Source of the DNA: Cristatella mucedo
Lineage: Eukaryota; Bryozoa; Phylactolaemata; Cristatellidae
DNA: 64,000 nucleotides
Reading direction: 5' to 3'
NCBI GenBank assembly: GCA_009760855.2
Contig: WPIO01000042.1
Location: 454,501-518,500 of the forward strand
Of the stretch, positions 34,421-46,799 are shown one piece after another. Numbering within the stretch: the stretch's first letter is position 1; each line of letters starts with the position of its first letter. Made by a program: the position numbers and the translations under genes. Below the pieces are notes generated by a model, which saw only the letters and a program-made list of their open reading frames with translations, ran no database searches and was not told the origin of the DNA.

Positions 34421-35520
34421 TTAAGTATTTTAGTGATTAATAGGCTGGTGGCCAACAAAAGCTCACCGGAATGCAGGATTTGCATGAATTGACGAAATTT
34501 ATGTTAAACTGAACATCGAAAAGATTTGCTTACCGTAAGGAAAAACACGTGTGAAGTGACCCTGTTTATTGGTTGTCTAAATCAATTGTATATTTCCGAC
34601 ATAGTCCCTTTTTTCTAAGGATATTATTTAGCATCCTCGACCAGAAGTATGATTTACTGGATTCACCATGAAGCCTCCTCACTAAAAATTTATATCTAAA
34701 ATCGTGTCTTGGATTTCATTACGAATCAAGGTTTTGAAGCGTGTTATTTTGAACATTTCCAGTCACAGTCCTGACATTGTATGAAATGCTGAAGGAAGTC
34801 TAAGATAAAAATGAAAAACCCTACAGCACCATTTTCTGATAAACAAGAAATGAAATATCTAGGTCATAGCTCATTCGCCGGTGTACCTAAGGCGTATTCT
34901 AACTTGAAATACCGTATCTAATAATCTCAATTGAAACTTTGCAATGCGTGCAGATCATCAAGGTTTTGGGCCTCTCAGATGTTGCCGAGACTTTTCTAGT
35001 AGTTGTATACGACTCCACAGCTTCCTTTTTTTTATCATGAAATGAAGTTAGCTAGTTTCTCGCTAGAGCTGCACTGTCGATTTCTCGCGTAGTCTTGAAC
35101 CAGATCTGGCCCACATCTTCGTATGCAGTAAACAAAATGCCTCAAGCCTTGAGCATTCCTTAGGAAGTGCCCGGCACAGTTGTCGAGATGTATTTTTCGA
35201 GAGAGGGAAATGTGGCACCCCTAAATATTCTTACTTCGCCATTTTCTGATGTTGCTACCAAAAACTATGCTTCGAAAACAGCCACACCTTCTTTCCTAAC
35301 CGACCTGAAACTGCCAATGAAGCTAAATGCACCTGTTTTTCTCATACATAAGACGCTAGTCAAGGTGGTAGCATTCACAATTTATGACACGTATTACGTC
35401 TCCGCGATAACCCTATCTAGTAGCGTATCTTTGACCTTAATTTTATCAAGTCTGAATGGATTGACATTTAGGTAGACGCCATTTTGTAAACGGTGTGGAG
35501 GGCAAATAATAAAATAAATA
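34421..35520 (+). other. AT-rich intergenic DNA
   Basis: No gene recognised. A 102-residue frame at 35167-35475 has no recognised domain. Confidence 0.4.
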
Positions 35521-35524
35521 AATG

Positions 35525-35692
35525 CAAGTTGATTCAACAGCCTCTCTTTTTGTATAGCGACAGAAGAGCCCTTACGGCTGTCACCACCGTTTGCAGCAGC
35601 AATAAGCGATCGCCCACCGCAGGATTCGACCTCAGGACCGAGGTCGTGAATACCGAAAGCATCGCACTCAGGGCTGAGGTTGTGCTAGGCCG
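35525..35692 (-). mobile_element. SINE-A
   Basis: Inverse of the 10.2-kb copy: aacagcctctctttttgtat agcgacagaagagcc, then cccaccgcaggattcgacct (B box) and the head to 'ctaggccgc'. It is preceded by an A/T-rich tail (aataataaaataaataaat). Confidence 0.85.
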
Positions 35693-37100
35693 CACGCACA
35701 CGCACGGACACACGCGTGCGTTCGCTCTTCAGGGCTGAGAGCGTGGGGCCTTATAGACCCGCGAGCGGGCGGGCACCTGACGGACGGGGGGGGGGGCGCA
35801 GCGTCTGCACAAGCTTCCATTCTCAAGCGAAGGCCAGAGAGCTTCACCGGAGGAGACGTGGACTCGTATCCGCCGCGTAAGACCGGACCGGAAATATGGC
35901 AGCTCGCCCGGATCCCTTTTAAGCGCCGCCTTTCGCGGCGTGCGCTGGACGAATAGGGCAGTGCACGGGTCTCCTTCGAATGCTCCGCTGCCCATTAATG
36001 TTCGCGCGCTATTGGCAGAGTTTCTTAATCTAGTTTAGTTGTTGATTTGCGAGACTCTTTCAATCGACCGGTTTCCGCGACGGCTACTCGCACCGTCCGC
36101 AGGAGCCAATTAGACGATTCATTCTATTAGAGACGCAGACGGGCGGACTTGCTAAGCTGCTAAGAAACGGGCGAGCCGCTTGCGAAAAAAAAAACGATTG
36201 CCGTTCGACTCACTCGATAGCTTATGCCAACAGCAAAGAACACCGGAACTGCGCGGTCCGACGTCCTTCCGTCAGCGAAGTGAAAGGCTCGAACTGAACT
36301 AGCTCGAGCCTCGCGTGCTCGACGCGCCTCCATTCTGCTTCCTGCGCGACCCGTCGTCAGGCCACGAACAGCGCTGCTGCGGACGATGACCCGCCCGACT
36401 GGCGGAAGTGGCTGCCATTTGCTAGCGGACCGGGTAGCGGCGGCGTCGGAGCATGTCCGCCTCTCGTTTTTCCAATGCTGCTAAAAACTCTTTCCAGTCA
36501 TTCTAGCCGTTAGCGGACGCCGCATCCGTATTTAGGCCATTACGTTAGGGCTTCGGGCGGGGCTGCGTTCAACGAAGCTAGGAAGGCTCGCGCTGAAATT
36601 GAAAAGCCCATGCCAATACTGGCGTCTTTGCTCGCTCTCACCAGCCTACCTATAGGACTTTATCGAGTTCCTGCAGCGCGCTCTCACGCCGCCCGCCCGC
36701 CCGCTCCTCCTCCGCTTCCAGTCGTCTCTGTGCATTATTCCTCGGACGAAATTACAACGTTTGGTGATCATGTTTCAACTCGTATGAACCGAAAGTCCCG
36801 CGCTCGTAACTGGCTTTGGTTGCGAGCTGCGTTGACTTTGAATTATTTAAATCTCGGCTAGAGATTCGTACCAATGCAATAATAGTACACTTTCTTAGTG
36901 CATCGGTTCCGCTCAGCTGTTCCTGCGCGCGCCCCAAGGATCGTATCTTTGCTTCCCGTTTGGTGTGCTAGCTTACCTGTGAGTACACGATTCAGTGCGT
37001 GCCACTAAGCAGGAGTCCTACTAACTAATCACTGGCTCCGAGTGTCTTCTTGTACGTTGTGCATGCTCCTCTAAGTACTGTATTGCGTATGCTCGAAATT
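35693..37100 (+). other. GC- and CpG-rich region
   Basis: CpG is frequent here (for example cgcgcgctattggc and cgtccgcagg), unlike the AT-rich DNA before 35.5 kb. There is an 11-G run near 35787-35797. It could hold a promoter or untranslated exon, but no TATA-plus-start arrangement is convincing. No coding exon is supported. Confidence 0.4.
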
Positions 37101-37434
37101 AGCTCCCTGCTATTGCTCCTTCAGGCAGCGAGTTGTAAAGGTCTGGGATATTCGGTTGTCTGAGAGTTCGGGACGAGAGAAGTGTTCTAATTATTATAAT
37201 GAGCATTCTCGTGACTACTGATAATAAGTAGAGTGTCAGTGCTTGTTCTGCCGAATATCTCGGATTTAACGTCACGCGTGATCAAATACTTCTTGGGCGT
37301 CCTCCATTGTGAAGCCTGGACACGCACTAGCGAAGAGTCGCGACCGCAACCCACGCTTAGGTCCTGTCTCAGTGAGAGATTTCAGAACATTGACGTCGAG
37401 GGCAAAAGTCACGGTGTAGCCTTTATAGTACGGG

Positions 37435-37690
37435 TATGGGGCTCCTCAGTGATATCGGCCGGTTGGTCAAATTCTTTCGCAAATCCATAACCTCCCTCTT
37501 GCCTACGTCATTGCCCAGTACATCTAGGCGTACATTTTTGTGCAGATGGCACTCACCTGTGCTTTCGCTTCGGTATCCCCACCCCGTGCCTTCCAGCATG
37601 TCAAATCTATTCATCGCCAGTGAAGCGTAGACAGTGGAGCTGACGTTAGCCATTGAATAATAGCAAGCATTCTCAAATTGAATAAACCTA
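37435..37690 (+). mobile_element. L-A RT fragment, decayed
   Basis: Contains the segment NLPLAYVIAQYI and, in another frame, FLCADGTHLC. These correspond to the [12 protein letters not shown] and YADD motif C region of L-A. Confidence 0.6.
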
Positions 37691-37699
37691 AAACATGCC

Positions 37700-38225
37700 T
37701 GAGCACGCAATCTTCTCTCGCTCGTAGCATCTAAGGGAAGGGGGGGACGATGGGCCCAGCCCCCCCCCGCGCCACCCCGAACCACGTGATCAACCAAATA
37801 ACCACTAATGCCCGCCCGGTGGCACATTGTAGTGTCCGCCTCTTCAATCGCACTCTGAATTCCAAGCTGCCTGTGGCATGGGCGCGGTCTGGCATCCTGC
37901 GATCGCTGCTGCGGTTTGGGCGAGCGGGAGGCAGCCGATTACGTCAGTAAGCATCTCTAATTAAGTTCCCCAATGAAAGGCGACGTTAAATAAAAAATTA
38001 CTTGGAAAGGCAAGCCGCCAGTGACTCGCTAGGTCTTTCGGTACTTTACAAGTTTGTGTCCATTCAGTTAATCTTACAAAACCAAATTATTCGTGCGATT
38101 TACAAAAACCAAAGTTTCATTTGTATTTATAACGAGTGATTCAAATTATTGACTAATGAAAGCTAGAAAATATTACAAAAGCATGATTTTTTTTGTGCGA
38201 CAGATGCGACAGATACGCTCGAAAA
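37700..38225 (+). other. Intergenic DNA
   Basis: No gene or repeat family recognised. Confidence 0.4.
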
Positions 38226-38227
38226 CA

Positions 38228-38396
38228 TATGCTCTGGTTCGGCCCAGTGGTCAAGGTGCTCGCCTCAAACCGAGGTCAAAGTAAATGTATATGATGACCA
38301 AGGTCGTGAGCTCGAGCCCTGTGGCATATGCGGAGCGCCTGGATAGAGATGAGGTTCTCTTAGGGCGCTATGCAAATGAATTGAAATTCATTTTTT
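38228..38396 (+). mobile_element. SINE-B, full length
   Basis: A box ggcccagtggtcaaggtgct, then an internal stretch (caaagtaaatgtatatgatg), B box (gtcgtgagctcgagccctgt) and the LINE-like end (gatgaggttctcttagggcg). Confidence 0.9.
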
Positions 38397-38657
38397 ATGA
38401 TAAGTTAACGAAATGGTGTTCTGCTTATTAGTGGGACAGAGACGCTCGAACGCTTGTGATAAGGTTAAGAAGAAAATTTGCACTAGGTCTCTTATATTCG
38501 AATGCTCTTAGTTTCCTTGTCGCTTAACTAACAGTAGCCTTTCCGAGCTTCCGGATGGCGGATGAGGAGCTCTCTCGATCCCGCGTTCCACTAGGGACGA
38601 GCTCGCTCGCTCTTCCCTAGTGGAGCCTCTGAGAAGCAGCCGAGCTCCGGAGATACT

Positions 38658-38676
38658 CTATATATATATCTATCTA

Positions 38677-38722
<46 letters not shown>

Positions 38723-38743
38723 TATATAAACATTTATATATAT

Positions 38744-38823
<80 letters not shown>
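38658..38823 (+). repeat. (TA)n array with TATC and other interruptions
   Basis: About 165 bp of alternating TA with a few breaks. It can form cruciforms. Confidence 0.97.
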
Positions 38824-38824
<1 letters not shown>

Positions 38825-38827
<3 letters not shown>

Positions 38828-39449
38828 AATATTGACAATAAGCTGTTGCCTGCGAGTTGCGGTGCCAGCGAGATGACCCGCTCAATAGGCCAATGTCCGC
38901 TGCCATCCGCGACACTGGAGTCCGACGCTGAAACGTAGCGAACCTCAAGGGTAGGGCAGGTAGCACTGCCTCGCAAGCGGATGGTGTCAGCTTTCGAGTG
39001 GACAGCCTAAGCTCCCTGGCAATGTAATAAGACGTCGGATTATAGTTCAACGCCCTCACGCCACGTAGCGACGAAAGAGCTTTGGCGGCTTACATCGGGC
39101 AGCAATGCAGAATTGCCTGCTGCAAGACTCTCAAGCCCACGACCTGGGTCGCGAGGTGTAGGCACCGTCGTTCCAGTCTTCACAAGCTACGGTTGATCGG
39201 CTCAAGTCTACCAAAGTGTGCGTGCGGTGCGTGAAATGAATGTCGTTTCATGCTGCGGTCCGGATGTGCTGCTGGCGCGAGAACGCGACGCCGGCGAGTT
39301 CCGGGGAGGCGCCGCCAGACGCTGCTGCAGGCCCCGCGGAGGAGCGACAGCGGAGCACACCCGCGCAGTCGCAGGCGAAGCTCGCCGGCGACGTTGCAAC
39401 CCTCCGGCTCAGCTAGCGGCTCAGATCGCGTAGACGGCGGGATGCATAC

Positions 39450-39502
<53 letters not shown>

Positions 39503-39589
39503 ATATATATATATATATTGCATATATACTTATATGCATAGATCGTAATATATACGTATGTTACGTAATATAGGTATATTATTATATTA

Positions 39590-39625
<36 letters not shown>

Positions 39626-40470
39626 TATAGAGAGCTCTATAATATATATATATAATAAACGTTATATACGATATTACGTAATTACGTAATCGGATGCATC
39701 TGTTGCGGGGCGAGGTAACGGCCCGCTTCTCGAGCCTAGGAGCTCGGCGACGTGAGGCAACGCGCGTCAGCCGTCCGGGAACGCGGCCGGCGTGGCCTGC
39801 GTGGCTCCAGCGCCGGACTTCGACGTCTCTGCTGGCACTCGCTCAGTAGCTTTCGCGCGGCTTCTCGCTGCTGTCGAGTGATGCGCACGTCTGCGTCACG
39901 TGACGCGATGTGCAGACGTCCAGTGCAGCCGCGCGACTAGTAGCGGAGGAGCTGGCGCCCAGAGAGAAGCGCCGCTAGCGAGCCGATGATCGCGCACGCG
40001 TTCTTGCAGGTTGAAGCCGACGGTGGCAGAGCGCGACAGCATTAAAAAGCACCCGTACCTTAATGCAGCGAGTCTATTGCAATAGCATAGAGCTGTCTGC
40101 TTCAACGACACATCGAGGTGCAGCGCCGCCATCCGTAGCGTACGAATCGCTAGTTCGAACCTCGCAGTACGGCAGACCGGTTCGTTGCCCAAAATGTAGC
40201 TGACTATGACTTCAGATGGCCTCGGATACTTTGCGAACGGTGGATTATGACGTTTCGTGCTCCTATCGTTTACAAGAGCCCCTGACAATCTCCGGTACTC
40301 ACAATCTGACGGAGCTATGATGCCAACGTTTCACTGAGCACAGCATAAACTAAGGCCCTCCATAAATCGGTATAGTAATAGAAACGTAACGTAACCTAAA
40401 CGTCTGCGATATGAGTCAAGGCATGGCTTCACCAACTCGCTAGGCTCCAGCATATGCATTTTTTTGCCGA
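38825..40470 (+). other. GC-rich intergenic DNA with two (TA)n arrays
   Basis: (TA)n/(TG)n arrays lie at 39454-39518 and 39597-39655. GC-rich blocks between them show long chance frames on both strands. No gene is supported. Confidence 0.5.
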
Positions 40471-40534
40471 TACTTGCAGATGTTCTGTACACGCCTTAGT
40501 TGTTACAGTTGTCTTCTCTTGTTCTTCGTCACAG

Positions 40535-41082
40535 ATGGCCGTAAAAAGCACCTCCCGTTAGGCACCGACGTATCCACCGAGTCCTTGGCGATGCTGGCGT
40601 CAGGGTCCCCAGCACTTCAACTGGCTGAAGAGAGGCCAAAACCTTTAGCTTCACGACTGTTCCATAAGACGCCCGCGCCGAAATCGAAACTTAGTCAGGC
40701 GGCCAATGGGAGCAGAGCACGGAGGGAAGCAGGCGCCTCCGCACAGGAAGCTGCTGCACGAGCGATCTCTCAACCTGAGCGACCTAATCGCGTTCGTCCC
40801 TGGCGTCGTCTCACCAGTCCAGCGTTCTCTCCTCTTCGTTCACCAACACAGTCGCCGGGGGAGATAATCGGCACGATTCGGCAGCTCCGCTGCAGACGGT
40901 CTGCACTTGAGAGTCGCTCTCAATGGCGGAGGGAGCGAAAAGTACGGCCTTGCCAGTGCCGGGCTTTTCACCAGCAGCTGGACCGTTTTGCTAAGATGTC
41001 GCCTGTGCTTCACTGCAGCGGAACGGGCCGGCTAGGGAGCCGCGGATCATTTCATCACCTGAGCTCTTGCCATTTAGAGTAA
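40535..41082 (+). CDS. Candidate exon of an unidentified Ser/Pro-rich protein
   Basis: A 182-residue open frame follows a good acceptor (tcttcttgttcttcgtcacag-like, ending at 40534) and ends with TAA at 41080-41082. The exon would start with two bases of a split codon. It has basic and SP/TP-rich parts (LFHKTPAPKSKLSQ, SPAFSPLRSPTQSPG), as in disordered phosphoproteins. Codon positions look coding-like at the start. No upstream exon was found and no family recognised, so this is tentative. Confidence 0.35.
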
Positions 41083-41930
41083 CTTCCAATTTAAATTTCC
41101 CTCGCTGCTATAATAGCCCAGGCAATTGGCTAACCTGACTTAACAAGAGTTCGGCTTGCATTCGCCGCAGAACTTTTGCGCAGCCTTCGTTTCTTACGGG
41201 GTAGTAAAATAAAGCACCCGAAATTCCGCCGAGTCACACTTACCGAAGCGTAAGTAGTTAGTCATCCCACCGGCACCGCGCTCTGAGGCTCAGTCATAAC
41301 GGAACGGACCGCAAGTCAAAGCGCCCGAGGTCCGAACGTGAGATCTCTCGCTAAAACGATCCCGGCTAAAAACAGGTCTCGCTCATAAACGCCGGGAGCC
41401 CATTACATCGAGGCCTCATAAATCCATAAGCCCGCTGCGGTGTGCGACTCGTAAGCATGCCGGCGGTCCTCATCAAGCTGTAGGCGTCGTGTTGTGTGCG
41501 CCTGTTGCTTCTCGGCCACTCGCTAGTGTTGTGTGCCCACCTGCAGCAGGCGGTTGAGCAATTAACTCAGTGCAGCCTTTGATGTAAGTGTGTGGCTCAC
41601 CACAGATGCACTCCCTTATCTGTGGTGAGTCAGCCCCAGCTCGGATAATAAAGATTTGAGTCTCGTTCACCTCTCACGTTCTCCCGCTCGTGTCTTCGTG
41701 TCTCCCGTGAGACTCTACTAGCGCTGCTGCAGCCGGAGACACAGTAGCGTAACACTAGTCCGACATCGAAACATTCGCGCCCGCCATAAAGCATGTCAAC
41801 GAACGCGAAGGAGATTGTTGCGTGCGTGCCAACGCCTCATCTGCAGCTCACCTGGTTAGGCGATTGGCAGAGCTCCGTATCCTGCCACTAATGCACGCTA
41901 GCCGCCGTACCGCCCGCTCTATTATTACTC
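41083..41930 (+). other. Intergenic DNA
   Basis: A short hairpin-like pair, ctcaccacagatgca and tctgtggtgag, lies at about 41597-41627. No gene recognised. Confidence 0.45.
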
Positions 41931-41934
41931 ACGC

Positions 41935-42130
41935 TGCATAGCTGCGCCTCGAACCAACGTCAAATCCATTAGAGACCTTGCCTTTAATTCGCATGCTCCC
42001 AAAGCCCGGAACTCACCCCGAACTGAGGACACTACATCCCCTGACTTGAAGATGTTTGAACAGAAATTAAACACGTAACTGTTCCCTAAAGCATTTGCTG
42101 ACTCCTGGGGAGTCGTCCTGTGAGTAACGT
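41935..42130 (+). mobile_element. L-A-like LINE fragment
   Basis: Reads as the ORF end of the family (acgtcaaatccattagagac, tgctcccaaagcccggaact, ccctgacttgaagatgtttg). It is diverged from the other copies and lacks the ATT tail. Confidence 0.75.
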
Positions 42131-42134
42131 AATG

Positions 42135-42330
42135 TACTATAATGCATCTCCGTCTGCAACTCAGCAAAGCCACAAAGACTAAGGTGCTATGCAAGAGAGT
42201 TGTCAATGGCTTAATCGAAGCCTAAGCGGCTTTTAATACGCATGCGATAGCTTACAGACTCTACCTGACCCTACAAAGAGATAGTGAGAAGCATAGCTGA
42301 GTCATGAGGGGAGTTTAGATAGTGGGCATG
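42135..42330 (-). mobile_element. L-B LINE 3' end
   Basis: On the - strand it ends ctttgtggctttgctgagtt gcagacggagatgcatta, with upstream sequence as in the 9.1-9.3 kb copy. It directly follows the oppositely oriented L-A fragment. Confidence 0.75.
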
Positions 42331-42337
42331 TACCACA

Positions 42338-42500
42338 GTGCCTCGCTGGCTTAGCCCAGCGGTTAGGCGTTCGCCCCGACCGAGGTCAAGGTGAATGTAT
42401 TTGATGGCCAAAGTCCTGGGCTCGAGTCCCGTGGTATGTGTGAAGCGCCTAAATGGAGATTTAAGTTATCTCAGGGGGAATATGCAATACAGTTTACATT
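42338..42500 (+). mobile_element. SINE-B, full length
   Basis: A box tagcccagcggttaggcgtt, the 'gaccgaggtcaaggtgaatg' stretch, B box ctgggctcgagtcccgtggt and the LINE-like end (gagatttaagttatctcagg). Confidence 0.9.
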
Positions 42501-42504
42501 GTGT

Positions 42505-43840
42505 GTAATTATATACAGTCGGCAGCATTAGAGTAGATGTCGTTGTGTAAGAATTCGGGAAGTGAGGCCCACAATCTAAGATCTTTGCAGTAAAGGCTTC
42601 TGTCGCCAACGGTCTTTAAGCTGAGGAATGGACCAGCTAATTTATTTTCCATATAGGACCTGAGGGCGCGAAGAGGCTGAAACTGGTGCAGCAATTCAGC
42701 TAGGTACGAAGGAGCTAAGCTGTGGTGGGCCTTGTGGGTCAGCGTAAGAACTTTACTCTTTATCCGTTGATCAACCGGCAGTCACCCAGGCTCTTTCAGA
42801 AAAGGAGACACATGGTCAAACTTCTTGGTTTTATTAACTAGCCCTGCAGACATATTCATCTCCAGCTGCAGCTTGCCGATTGGCTTTTATCCGTAGCCCA
42901 GCCAAAATGGAACGCCACCAATATAGCTTAGGCAGAACCAGGGGGCTAGTTCAATTGTTTGCGTGCCACCGTGGTAGACAGTCCCTGATCTTACCTATGG
43001 ATCGGACGTGATGGCTAGCTATGAAGGCAGTCTTCCTACTGAAACTTTCAAAATTTTAGCAGCTGTCAAAGACGACAAACTAAATTCTGAGCACACGGGG
43101 ACGGTCGCATAGCGTGACCACCTATTAGAAGAGCCAAGTCGAGATTACAATACGGGAGCGTGCTCGTCAAGGGCTCTCATGAGTTTCATGTTAATGCATC
43201 AGTGGGAGCAGTGAGGCTGTCGGCCTAGTCTGAGTGCAGACCAAGAAGGCCTGCCTCACAGATATATTATGAAAATTTCTCCTAGTCTATGCTTTTAAAG
43301 TAGCGTCGCAGGACAAGATCGATAGTACCCTACATGTATAACGTGAAAGGAACAGTAAACGAGACAGAGCAATGATCCGGAGATAGCCAGCGAGAACAAA
43401 ACAAGATCGGGGGCAGACATCCTTTGTGATAACGAGATCCAGGATACGGCCGTCGGTAATAATGGCATAGGTCGGTAAATCGCAACTGAAAGCGGCTGGG
43501 GTCTTTGATGGGGATCTGATATCGTCTCTTCTGGTGTGTTGTATAGCGACTAATTCAAACGATGTCCCATGGGAAAAAACAGCTGATCTTTAAGTCAAAA
43601 CGACTCATGAACGACGACAGCAACCCCGAAACCCACCTTGTCAACCAGTTTGGACTGACAGAATGAGAACCTGGGTGGTCTCTTGATACACAGCCACCAG
43701 AGCACGGCGTCATCCACGCCTCGGCCTGCAGAAATGTATCTAGACTCATCTGGACAACCCGATCGTGGATATTTAGCCCCTCGGTTTTGAGTGGGCGGAC
43801 ATTAAGCAGTCGGAAGTTAAGAGGCTGTCCCAAGCCTGCG
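42505..43840 (-). mobile_element. L-B LINE, endonuclease remnant plus ORF end
   Basis: On the - strand the start FRLLNVRPLKTEGLNIHDRV (43750-43830) is the typical N-terminal endonuclease segment. NWLTRWVSGLLSSF follows near 43620. Decayed DNA leads to the ORF end (LRALRSYMENKLAGPFLSLK at about 42620-42670). The RT core is missing. Confidence 0.7.
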
Positions 43841-43844
43841 GGCG

Positions 43845-44400
43845 GCTAACCGGAAGTAGCGAGACTGCGCCGAGTACGCTTTGCATGTGCCTGCCTACTG
43901 CGACTGCGGGTCCAGGGAGATGTCATTTGCTTATGGTTTTAAGCTCTCAAGCGAATCGATTACTGTGCGACGCCGATTAAGTCGCTTACATTCTGGGCGG
44001 CGTGTAGCCGGATGCCTGGCGAAGAGCGTACGAGCTTGGCTGGAACCTTGGTAACCATCGATTTCTCGCTTCGTGCTGAGACACAGCGAGTGAGCTACTG
44101 CCACAGCGAGTGCTAAACGCTGCTTTAAAACGTACAGTTTACAGGTTAGAAAGCCGACCGGTTATGCAAGTAGGTATTCACCAATAGTGACATCACACCG
44201 TATGCTATGCGGGTTCTATTTCGAGTAGCAAATCCGATGACAGCTCGTTGGCAGTGGCAGCCGAAGATATGTTTCAGCGGACTACCCAAATGACTTGGAA
44301 AGAAGTAGAGGTCAAGGTCCACATCGTTCTTGGAGCCGCCAGAGGCCGCTCTCTGGCACCTGGAGGGACCGTGCGCTTAAGCGTGCAGACGCTGAGCATG
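43845..44400 (+). other. Intergenic DNA
   Basis: Nothing recognised. Confidence 0.4.
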
Positions 44401-44403
44401 CTA

Positions 44404-44655
44404 TAATAATAATAATAATAATAATAATTCACTTGATAAAGCGCCCTCAGAGAACTTAATCTCTCTCTGGGCGCTTTACATTTGCTGTAAAGTGAAATGC
44501 AATTGCAATTGAACGGTAAGTAAAATCATGCTTGAAAAACAAAACGAAATGAATAATATGGTTAGGGGTGACATGCACAGGGTCACAATCTAATGTCTTT
44601 GATGCTACCACTAATCGTTCGGTCATTCTTCCTTTACAGTAAATACATAAATGTG
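44404..44655 (-). mobile_element. L-A 3' tail
   Basis: On the + strand it starts with (ATA)n at 44404-44428, then the inverse L-A end (gcgccctcagagaacttaat) and the 3' UTR to about 44590. Confidence 0.85.
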
Positions 44656-44659
44656 ATGC

Positions 44660-44986
44660 CGCTGAATGAGACGTAGTCCTTCGATGGTGCTCCACAAAGT
44701 TCTTACGACCGTTACTATTTCGTCACTCGGTACTAGCTAGGGTACTAGCTACGACGCGAAGCTTTCATCCCGAAGGGGGCGGCGACGAATTCGCAGTTCT
44801 GGCACTTCTACCGGCACTTCTGCGCTTAGGTGCCGCTTCCCACATCCGGTGGATTTTCTTCATTTTCATTCATTTACTCGTTCATTCTCGCCTCCATCCG
44901 AGCATTCGGCTTACTTACTTCACACGGACTGGGGGAGGGCGTCCGATTATAGGAAGCTCGCGTGATGCTGCTGTCGCGCCTCGTGT
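44660..44986 (+). other. Flank of the LTR element
   Basis: No feature recognised before the LTR target site at 44987. Confidence 0.4.
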
Positions 44987-44991
44987 TATGC
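44987..44991. repeat. Target-site duplication, left (TATGC)
   Basis: Matches the five bases immediately after the other LTR at 52118-52122. Confidence 0.8.
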
Positions 44992-45835
44992 GTAACGCCG
45001 AGAAAGGCTCGGCGGAGTAGGCTTAACCTGCCGTTCATCGAGCGGCGTAACCTACCGCCTGATGCCGTTCGGTTCGCGCCTTGGCGCAATAAGCAGGCCG
45101 CCACGAAACGAGCGTTTCCGGCGCTGACCTACTTACCGTTACTAAAGGAGGTCGTGAGTCCGCGGCGTGAATCGGAAAGCGAGACACACAAATTGGGGAT
45201 TTTACTGAGCTTTATTCGCAAGCGCACAATGTCGCTGCGTGCGCGCCTAGCCCAGTTGTATCTCCAAACTCCTCACACGCTCTCAACAGCACAAGCACTC
45301 TAGCGGAGGGAATACGTCCGCGAACTTAGGCTACCTACGTCTATTGTGGGGAACGACCAAAATAAGATGAGGAGCCCGAACCGGAGCCTAGACCCTGACT
45401 GAAGAACTAGGGCTCCGCTTCCATCTTAACCGCAGGAATACCATACGCACTACACCGAACCACTTCTATTTCGCATCGGCAAATTCCTATGCTGGGACCA
45501 CGCGAGCACACACGCAAAAAACAAAATGCGAGCGCGGGCGCTGTACGACCGTATTCGGTGGGGTCCACCGAATTCTCCCGATGTCGACTCTCTCCTTTTC
45601 TTCAATCGTTGTCGCGGACGGCCTACTCGCCTCCATCGTTCCAAGTGCCACCGACAAGCCAGTCCCACAACTGTCGGCCGGCTCCCCGCGGCGGCGGCGA
45701 CCTGCGGCCTGCGTCGCCCTACCCTTAAAAAAACCCGCCGTGACAAGAGGGTTGACAGGCCAGCCGACATCAATCAGCCGCTCCTGCGGGGAGCAGGATG
45801 CTGTAGCCATTGAGCCGGGCTGGCGCTGCGCTACA
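44992..45835 (-). repeat. 3' LTR of the gypsy element
   Basis: 844 bp, aligned throughout with 51266-52117. Differences include one base near 45060, one near 45349, one near 45582, short length changes in a GGC run near 45690 and in an A run near 45727, and a C/T near 45830. One end reads 'gctaca', the other 'gtaac'. Confidence 0.95.
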
Positions 45836-46441
45836 AATCTATTGACCGCGGAAGGATCCGACATCGGATCTGCCATCTGCGGAGCTACGAGCTGCTGAGC
45901 TCACACAGGCACATCATCGCGACAACCGTGCGATGTCATTCCTACCCTAACATTGCTAAGTGCCTAACAAATCATCGGGCAGCGCACAAAAAAAACTCCG
46001 TCCCCGTTTCTGACGATCCGCTTTCAATTTTCCGGAGAAAAAAAGCGGAGCGTCCCCCGCCGAGGCACTACCTAGTGCTGAAGCCGCGAACTCGGTCGCC
46101 GCTCATGCGGGGCTCTCAGTTCATAATGGGGCAATCGCTGCGTTGCAGCTGGCGCGTTTGCTCCTTCGCTCCTCTCATCGGGAGCGACGATGGGGCCGCC
46201 AGCAATTGTATGCTCCTCGCGAGGAGGTGCATCCATGCAGCCCCGGATGTGGTTCTGGCTGAAGTGGCCGGGTCTCGCCGGTTCGCGGGTTCGTCCTGCA
46301 CTGTGGTCGAAGCCTCTGGTAGGTTTTCGCGTTCGTAGAGAGGCGACGGACGCATCCGTGCAGGTTTGCACCGGCTGATGTGTACAAGCTGCTCCTTGCC
46401 GTTGTCCTCATCTACAACAAGAAAATGTGTGTTTCAGTACG
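45836..46441 (-). other. Internal region between pol and 3' LTR
   Basis: About 600 bp with no recognised domain and no clear polypurine tract next to the LTR. Open frames on both strands look like chance. Confidence 0.5.
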
Positions 46442-46798
46442 TCACTTTAAACGGAAAGGGCCATGCCAAAGATGCTGTAGCTTAGGCGTCCTTACGCGAC
46501 GTGGCTTCGGTGTGAAAATGTAGACACGGTCGCCCTCCTCGAGCGTCGTTTGCCTGGCACCCCGGTCGTGCTGCAGTTTCTGCCGCGCTTGGGCGGCTTG
46601 GTTGGCTGCACGGGCAGCGTTCCACGCATCGAGCAGTCGGTCGTGGACCGCCCGTGCATAATCTTCCTCGGTTGCCGCCGGTTCGTTGTCGACAGGGAGA
46701 ACCAGGTCGATCGGAAAGTGGGCCTCTCGACCGTGCATCATATGAAACGGTGTGCAGTTAATGGACTCGTGCACGCTCGTACGATTTTCGAGTAACAC
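46442..46798 (-). pseudogene. pol: Integrase C-terminal region (GPY/F-type)
   Basis: Contains FHMMHGREAHFPIDLVLP, TTLEEGDRVYIFTP and ends LQHLWHGPFRLK, matching the C-terminal GPY/F module of Ty3/gypsy integrases. It is out of frame with the core because of the duplication. Confidence 0.85.
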
Positions 46799-46799
46799 A

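Noticed and set aside
44962-45303. Protein-coding gene on the + strand (repeated at 51106-51579)
   Set aside because: Both frames lie within the LTR pair, so they are shadows of the long terminal repeat.
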